Assembly (NCBI GenBank): GCA_017545365.1
Contig: JAFWOP010000018.1
Span: 1-29,211, forward strand
Source: Bacteroidales bacterium
Lineage (GTDB): Bacteria; Bacteroidota; Bacteroidia; Bacteroidales; P3
Direction of reading: 5' to 3'
Length of the DNA: 29,211 nt
Shown here: positions 25,097 to 29,211 of the stretch, piece by piece
How positions within the stretch are numbered: the first letter of the stretch is position 1
Layout: each line of letters begins with the position of its first letter
Position numbers and translations under genes: made by a program
The notes under the pieces: model-generated
What the model saw: the letters and a program-made list of their open reading frames with translations, nothing else
Database searches by the model: none
Told to the model about the DNA's origin: nothing

Positions 25097-28000
25097 TGTA
25101 ATTCCTCCGCTAAAATAATTGATTCCTCTCCGTCGTCAACATGGTTGTAGGTCTCGATGATACGGGAAATGTAGTAATTGTCGATTTGTTCGGGCAGTTT
25201 CGCATACTCCGATGGCTTGAGTTTGTTAATGAAACGGAGTTCGTATCCGGCAAGGCCATCGTTCTCAATCACCTTCTTCAGGTCTTTCAGATAGTCGGCA
25301 GGCAACGCTTTTTTAGCCATCATCACCTTAATCTTCTGCAAGGCTTCGATGCGTTGCTTTTCGTTTTTATCCTGGCTGTCGGATTGGAAAAGATGCGACT
25401 TTGTAATTTGATAGATGTTGTCGAAGGCATCGGACAGAGGTTTGGGTTCTTCGGATGGAAGGGCTTCAAACAGGCCGATAGCCTCTTCTGCCGTCAGTTG
25501 ATGGATGCTACCGTCGTTGTTGCCAATTTTGAACACGAAATCATCGCCCTTTTTGCCAAACAACAACACACCCTTGTTTGGTTTGTCAACTGAGCGTCCC
25601 GTTTTTGCACGGTGAGGCATCTGCAGAGCTTCATCATAATCTGGTGTGCCTTTCATCGAGTTGAGGAACGTCAAATAACGGTTGTCCCAAGAGGCCTCTT
25701 CGCTGGCTGCACTTTCGCGGCGATATTGTTCGAGGAAGTATGACTGGATTTCCTCGTCTTTGGTCAATGCTTTGGTGTCTTCACCCATAATGGCGTGAAC
25801 CATAGCCATCTTCAGGGTAGAAATCTCTTTGGTGCGGGTTTCTGACTCACCCACATCGGTAGGGAAGTAGTTGTAGATGAAGAGTTGGTCAAACACTTTT
25901 TTGTTCACGCGGTTAATTCGGCCGATACGTTGAATGACACGAGTGGGGTTGTAGGGGATATCATAGTTGATGATGGTTCCTGCACGGTGTAGATTGTATC
26001 CTTCGGAAATGGCATCGGTTGCAACAAGTATTTTATAGTCGTCCTTCTGGAACGCCTTCTTTTCTCCCGCATTGAAGTTGGCGTTGATGACGGCTTTGTT
26101 TGTCGCGTTGGCATCGGCAGAGGTGTATTTGAATACGGGGAGGCCAGATGACTGCAGTGCTTGTCCCAGATAATTGGCAGTGTCGGCAAACTCGGTGAAT
26201 ACTATGATTTTGCGTTTGGGCTCTTTTGTGATTTGTTCGGTAAGGATTTGTTTGAATGAGTCGAGTTTGGGGTCGATTGCAATATGCTGGTCTTTGCCAA
26301 ACCATTGTTCGAGAATGCCTTCCAATAGATTCTTGTCAGCATTGATGTCTGCGATAAACTCTTCTTTTTTCAGGTATTTCGATTCAATCTCAAAGAAGCC
26401 TTTCTTCTCATATTTCTCATAGAGATCGGTTACCGATTCGTTTCCGTCGTCATCCGTTCCATATAAGTCTTCCACATCAGGAAGATTGCCTTTCTTGTAG
26501 ATGGGAACCTTATCGGTGGTTTCAATCCATTTTAGTATATGCTTGGATGACTCAATCATGTATTCCAGAGACTTGCGGAACGCATATTCGGAACTCTCGA
26601 ATCGGCGCACCAGCAAACGGCGCATGAATTTGGCCACGTTGGCTTGTCGACCTAACAGGAGGTTGAGTTCTACACCTGTTTTCTCTTCTAGTTTTTTTGC
26701 CAATTCTGGTATCAAGTCTTCTTTCAAATACAACACGGGAGAATAGCGGGCAGCCTTAAATCGGTAGGTACCGTCTTTCACATTATCATCAATGGCACTG
26801 ATTCTGTTTAATGTGGACAGGTACAACTCTTTCAGGTCGCTCAGGTCGTATTCCAATTCTACGGGGTCGTTGGGAATAACCAGTTGGATGTTCTGTTGAC
26901 GGAGATCTTCGGCATACTCGGGGATTTCCTGCAAGTCGATTCTGGAACGTCGAATCACCAAAGGCGCAATGATAGAACGAATCTCTTTGGCAATTCTTTC
27001 GGCCTCGGCTTTTGCTTCAATGTCTGAAATACGTTTGTCGCGTTGATCTTTTTGTAGTTGTTTATATTTACTAATCAGCTCTTTGAATTTGGCTCCCAGA
27101 TTCTCTACCGTCTTTAATGTCGACTTGGTAGGTATTTGGAATAGTTTCACCATTGCGTAGATGTCATCAGGTCGGTTGTTGAATGGTGTGGCGGTAAGTA
27201 GCATCACCTTGTTGCCAGAACAGAGTTGGTGAAGAATGGCATAGTCACGGGTGTATTCATTGCGATAGCGGTGTGCCTCATCGACGATTACCAAGTAGTT
27301 TTCTTTATCCTTGACGATATGTTCATAGTAATTGAGAGCCTCTTCAAGTTTTCCTGACGAGAACACTGTTGCGGTGAACCCGAAATCATCACGGTAAGAT
27401 TTCCACTGCTCTTCCAAGTGTGGAGGGCAGACAACGATAGTTCTCAAACGCAAATTGCGTGCAACGGTAGAAGCAATGATACTCTTGCCAAGACCCACAA
27501 CATCCGAGACAATAACACCATTATGATTTCTTATGGCATTTATGGCCATCTGTACGGCATCGGTCTGATATTTCAGATTGGAGAAACGTCCGTCGGTGAT
27601 GTCATACGGAGTCATTATATTGTCAACCGTTGGAATGGTGAAGTATTCTTTCAGCACACGTAAATACATTTGGTAGGGGCTGAAAAGACGGTCGTACCAG
27701 ATTTTCTTAATGACTTTAACATCAAAGTCTGGAATAGTCTCTTTGTCTGCAATGACAACTGAACTCTCCCATAATTCGTTGAATATGGCTGATGCGTCTA
27801 TATGAGATTGCTTGTCGTTGAATCTAGAATTAATTTCAACTCTTCCAGAAAGCCCCTCGTATGAGAGGTTGCTTGAACCGGTTATTACGGCGCCGGGAAC
27901 TTCTCCGTTCTCGTTTACGTCATCGTTATAATTGAAGATATAGAGTTTTGCGTGGCATGGGTCTTCCGTCTTGCGGATTTCAAGTGAACCGTCTTTTAGT

Positions 28001-28350
28001 TTGTTGTAGAAAAGAGTGAAACCGTCAAGTTTTGTTTGGTTGTCAAAAAAGTCCGTCTCGTTGAACAGTCGCACAAAGTTATCATAATATTCTTCCTTGA
28101 TTTGAGTGCGTGATTTGTTCGCATTCGTCAGGGATTCTATTTCTCGTAGATTCTTAGTGATTGTGGTGTCAATATCAAGTCCGACAAGTATTCTTACGTT
28201 TTTATCCTGAAGGTTCTCGGAGATTAGCTTATATCCAGAAAAGTAGAAATACCCAACCAGAATGTCAACGGCTTTGCTTTTGGGCAAAACACCGTTGATT
28301 ATTTCAGACAATAGTTTGTTCTGATTTGTGATAAAGCTATTCTGTTCCAT
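25093..28350 (-). CDS. PLD-like nuclease fused to SNF2/DEAD-type helicase
   Basis: 1085 aa from ATG 28350 (MEQNSFITNQNKLL). The longer frame to 28416 is rejected since it contains the promoter -7 box, and a strong Shine-Dalgarno (AAAGGAGGG, 28361-28369) lies 10 nt before 28350. The N-terminal PLDc domain has CHAKLYIF (HxK, ~130) and VITGSSNLSYEGL. The helicase has Walker A DVVGLGKSI (~284), IVVCPPHLEEQW, VDEAHRYRN (DEAH, ~354), LLTATPFNNRP, and in the second lobe KIIVFTEFADTANYLGQAL, VATDAISEGYNLHRA and RVIQRIGRINRVN (~805). The HKD nuclease plus SNF2-like translocase is what I expect for the helicase of Hma- or DISARM-like systems. It is first in the operon. Confidence 0.92.
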   Translation of the reverse strand: MEQNSFITNQNKLLSEIINGVLPKSKAVDILVGYFYFSGYKLISENLQDKNVRILVGLDIDTTITKNLREIESLTNANKSRTQIKEEYYDNFVRLFNETDFFDNQTKLDGFTLFYNKLKDGSLEIRKTEDPCHAKLYIFNYNDDVNENGEVPGAVITGSSNLSYEGLSGRVEINSRFNDKQSHIDASAIFNELWESSVVIADKETIPDFDVKVIKKIWYDRLFSPYQMYLRVLKEYFTIPTVDNIMTPYDITDGRFSNLKYQTDAVQMAINAIRNHNGVIVSDVVGLGKSIIASTVARNLRLRTIVVCPPHLEEQWKSYRDDFGFTATVFSSGKLEEALNYYEHIVKDKENYLVIVDEAHRYRNEYTRDYAILHQLCSGNKVMLLTATPFNNRPDDIYAMVKLFQIPTKSTLKTVENLGAKFKELISKYKQLQKDQRDKRISDIEAKAEAERIAKEIRSIIAPLVIRRSRIDLQEIPEYAEDLRQQNIQLVIPNDPVELEYDLSDLKELYLSTLNRISAIDDNVKDGTYRFKAARYSPVLYLKEDLIPELAKKLEEKTGVELNLLLGRQANVAKFMRRLLVRRFESSEYAFRKSLEYMIESSKHILKWIETTDKVPIYKKGNLPDVEDLYGTDDDGNESVTDLYEKYEKKGFFEIESKYLKKEEFIADINADKNLLEGILEQWFGKDQHIAIDPKLDSFKQILTEQITKEPKRKIIVFTEFADTANYLGQALQSSGLPVFKYTSADANATNKAVINANFNAGEKKAFQKDDYKILVATDAISEGYNLHRAGTIINYDIPYNPTRVIQRIGRINRVNKKVFDQLFIYNYFPTDVGESETRTKEISTLKMAMVHAIMGEDTKALTKDEEIQSYFLEQYRRESAASEEASWDNRYLTFLNSMKGTPDYDEALQMPHRAKTGRSVDKPNKGVLLFGKKGDDFVFKIGNNDGSIHQLTAEEAIGLFEALPSEEPKPLSDAFDNIYQITKSHLFQSDSQDKNEKQRIEALQKIKVMMAKKALPADYLKDLKKVIENDGLAGYELRFINKLKPSEYAKLPEQIDNYYISRIIETYNHVDDGEESIILAEELQ

Positions 28351-28360
28351 ACTATGGACT

Positions 28361-28369
28361 CCCTCCTTT
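28361..28369 (-). promoter_or_regulatory. Strong Shine-Dalgarno sequence of the helicase gene
   Basis: AAAGGAGGG on the minus strand, 10 nt before ATG 28350. Canonical SD sequences are uncommon in Bacteroidales, so this decides the start and hints at transfer or high expression. Confidence 0.6.
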
Positions 28370-28386
28370 ACATTATTATGAGATTG

Positions 28387-28417
28387 CAAAAATACACATT
28401 TTTTCTGGATTGGCAAA
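28387..28417 (-). promoter_or_regulatory. Consensus promoter of the 15-kb defence operon
   Basis: On the minus strand TTTG (28414-28417), 19 nt, TATTTTTG (28387-28394), ideal for the Bacteroidetes primary sigma factor. The block 28383-28422 is nearly identical to 13117-13156, which drives the EVE gene pair. No other good promoter is seen within the train, so it probably serves all genes down to 13164. Confidence 0.78.
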
Positions 28418-28425
28418 ATATAAAT

Positions 28426-28472
28426 GAATGTGTAAATGCGGGAATGTGTAAATGCGTTAATGTGTTATGATG
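28426..28472. repeat. Short tandem repeat, about 15-16 bp x3
   Basis: gaatgtgtaaatgcg, ggaatgtgtaaatgcg and a diverged ttaatgtgttatgatg follow one another just upstream of the -33 box of the defence operon. They might modulate the promoter. Confidence 0.55.
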
Positions 28473-28508
28473 TTTCGGGATGAATGTGTGAGGGGTGAGG
28501 CGATGCTA

Positions 28509-28679
28509 TCATTGTTTGGCGGCGGTCTTTACCTCTTCGATTTTATGGAGGTAGCGGGGTCGGGACATCTTGGTGTTGGTTCCGACGGCGATGAGGTCTT
28601 CATCGGTGGGGAGGCCACGGAACTCGTTGGCAAGCATACAGAACACCTCTTTGGTTAATCCCACGAGGGCATTACTCAT
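28509..28679 (-). pseudogene. 56-codon ORF made of a methylase-gene fragment
   Basis: MSNALVGLTKEVFCMLANEF then an unmatched tail (GLPTDEDLIAVGTNTK...TAAKQ). The first 20 codons match the N-terminal part of the large methylase (RVGLTKEAFRMLADEF); the DNA matches at roughly 80% over about 65 bp (28617-28680 against 22822-22899). It is more likely a recombination relic than a working gene, although the frame is open and ends cleanly. Confidence 0.5.
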
Positions 28680-28689
28680 AGACGTCACC

Positions 28690-28748
28690 TCTACAATTTT
28701 TCTATACCGCCAGCTCTACACATTTCTCCGGCAGCATTACCATTTTTT
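28690..28748 (-). repeat. Relic of the 21-bp minisatellite
   Basis: About three degenerate units (ctctacaattt, ctctacacatttctcc, gcattaccatttt) match the array at 23342-23606. They lie between the methylase-like fragment and the right copy of the long direct repeat. Confidence 0.7.
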
Positions 28749-28840
28749 TCTTGAATGGCAAAATATTATTTGCTCTAATATAAGAGATGACTGAATTTTG
28801 TCAATCCGGATGTTTGGAGAATCCGAACTACCTTCTTCTT
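28741..28840. repeat. Long direct repeat, right copy
   Basis: Matches 13131-13229 (84 bp identical in the core). On the minus strand it carries the last ~20 codons of a 58-aa-type gene, including its TAG at 28775-28777 (VVRILQTSGLTKFSHLLY). The sequence upstream of that is unrelated, so only the 3' end of the gene survives. Confidence 0.9.
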
Positions 28841-29211
28841 CGGGACATGTGATGTTGCAAAAAGGGCGAGTTTTTCATCTTTGGTGGGATTAAGGGACGT
28901 AATTCCATAATCCGTACAGGGCAAATTAGAGGCTACCTTTTCTCTAAAGGGGCATCCTGTCTTTTGTCCTTTTCGGTATCATTATATCAAACGCGGACAC
29001 GCCGTGCCTCCGTCATGCCTCCGTCGTGGGTTCGTCGTACCTTCGTCGAAGGTTCGCTTCCCAAAGCGAAGGGTGTGTTTTCCTGAAATCGCTTGACAGA
29101 TTTTTGCTGGTTAAACTGATTAGCTTGTCAAATTATCTGGTGCCGTACTGAATCGCTTGACAGGGGTGGTGACAATGGATAATGCAGAGCCATCCCTGAC
29201 TGTTTGGCAAA
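28841..29211. other. Intergenic stretch with short repeats
   Basis: No gene is supported here. It holds a run of cctccgtc/ttcgtcg repeats (about 29002-29055), a hairpin TTCGCTT-CCCA-AAGCGAA (29053-29070) followed by a T-rich stretch, and a 13-bp direct repeat aatcgcttgacag at about 29088 and 29152, with a partial third copy (agcttgtcaa) between them. A 27-codon open frame on the minus strand at the edge is too short to call. Confidence 0.45.

Noticed and set aside
13131..28840. Direct repeats considered as attL/attR of an integrative element
   Set aside because: No integrase, relaxase or tRNA target is in the window, and the repeat is gene-end plus promoter sequence.
29128..29211. 27-codon minus-strand frame at the right edge (FAKQSGMALHYPL...)
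   Set aside because: Too short, no start in the window and no recognised family; it also runs across the short repeats.

Overview
The window looks like a Bacteroidales chromosome. Supporting signs are promoters of the Bacteroidetes type (a -7 box of the form TAnnTTTG, twice with a TTTG -33 box exactly 19 nt upstream), a MenG/MenA menaquinone pair, an SDR-type threonine dehydrogenase and lipoprotein signals. I cannot place it below order from the sequence alone.

Layout. (1) 1-4.5 kb is a decayed accessory patch, all on the minus strand: the start of an unidentified gene at the left edge, a 3'-truncated AAA ATPase (264-1262), an AlbA_2/Schlafen-like ATPase pseudogene broken by an in-frame amber codon and a one-base deletion (1620-3148), and an apparently intact WYL regulator (3231-4316). 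(2) 4.7-10.8 kb is GC-richer core DNA: a GNAT-like protein and a DUF2156 protein with overlapping ends; rightward threonine 3-dehydrogenase, a DUF5714 lipoprotein and a flavin-reductase-like lipoprotein; then leftward MenG-MenA. A perfect 32-bp palindrome separates the convergent groups. (3) 10.8-13.1 kb holds a gene scar, an EVE-like/PD-(D/E)xK fusion nuclease (candidate modification-dependent restriction enzyme) and a small protein that may also be EVE/PUA-like. (4) 13.16-28.35 kb is one unbroken leftward gene train, apparently a single operon read from a strong promoter at about 28.4 kb. (5) 28.4-29.2 kb is a mosaic of fragments matching genes inside the island, then short repeats.

The big train reads, in transcription order: PLD-nuclease/SNF2-type helicase; AlbA_2-GHKL ATPase with a 21-bp coding minisatellite; Eco57I-type N6-adenine methyltransferase. 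These three have the content I recall for a helicase-methylase-ATPase (Hma-like) defence system. Next, 9 nt behind the methylase and much richer in AT, come a phosphoribosyltransferase (PRTase-CE-like), an ORC/CDC6-like P-loop ATPase, an unrecognised Rossmann-looking protein and a small N6-adenine methyltransferase. The train ends with a 24-codon ORF, a truncated DUF4062 gene, a DUF1016/YhcG-type PD-(D/E)xK nuclease and a 58-aa protein.

How they may work together (inference): the helicase, GHKL ATPase and large methylase would mark self DNA and attack unmarked DNA. The PRTase/ATPase/Rossmann trio, coupled by overlapping or abutting ends, looks like an embedded nucleotide-centred conflict module with its own methylase. 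A near-identical ~99-bp direct repeat at 13131-13229 and 28741-28840 brackets the whole train, suggesting cassette exchange by homologous recombination. No rRNA, tRNA, CRISPR array, integrase or complete insertion sequence was seen.
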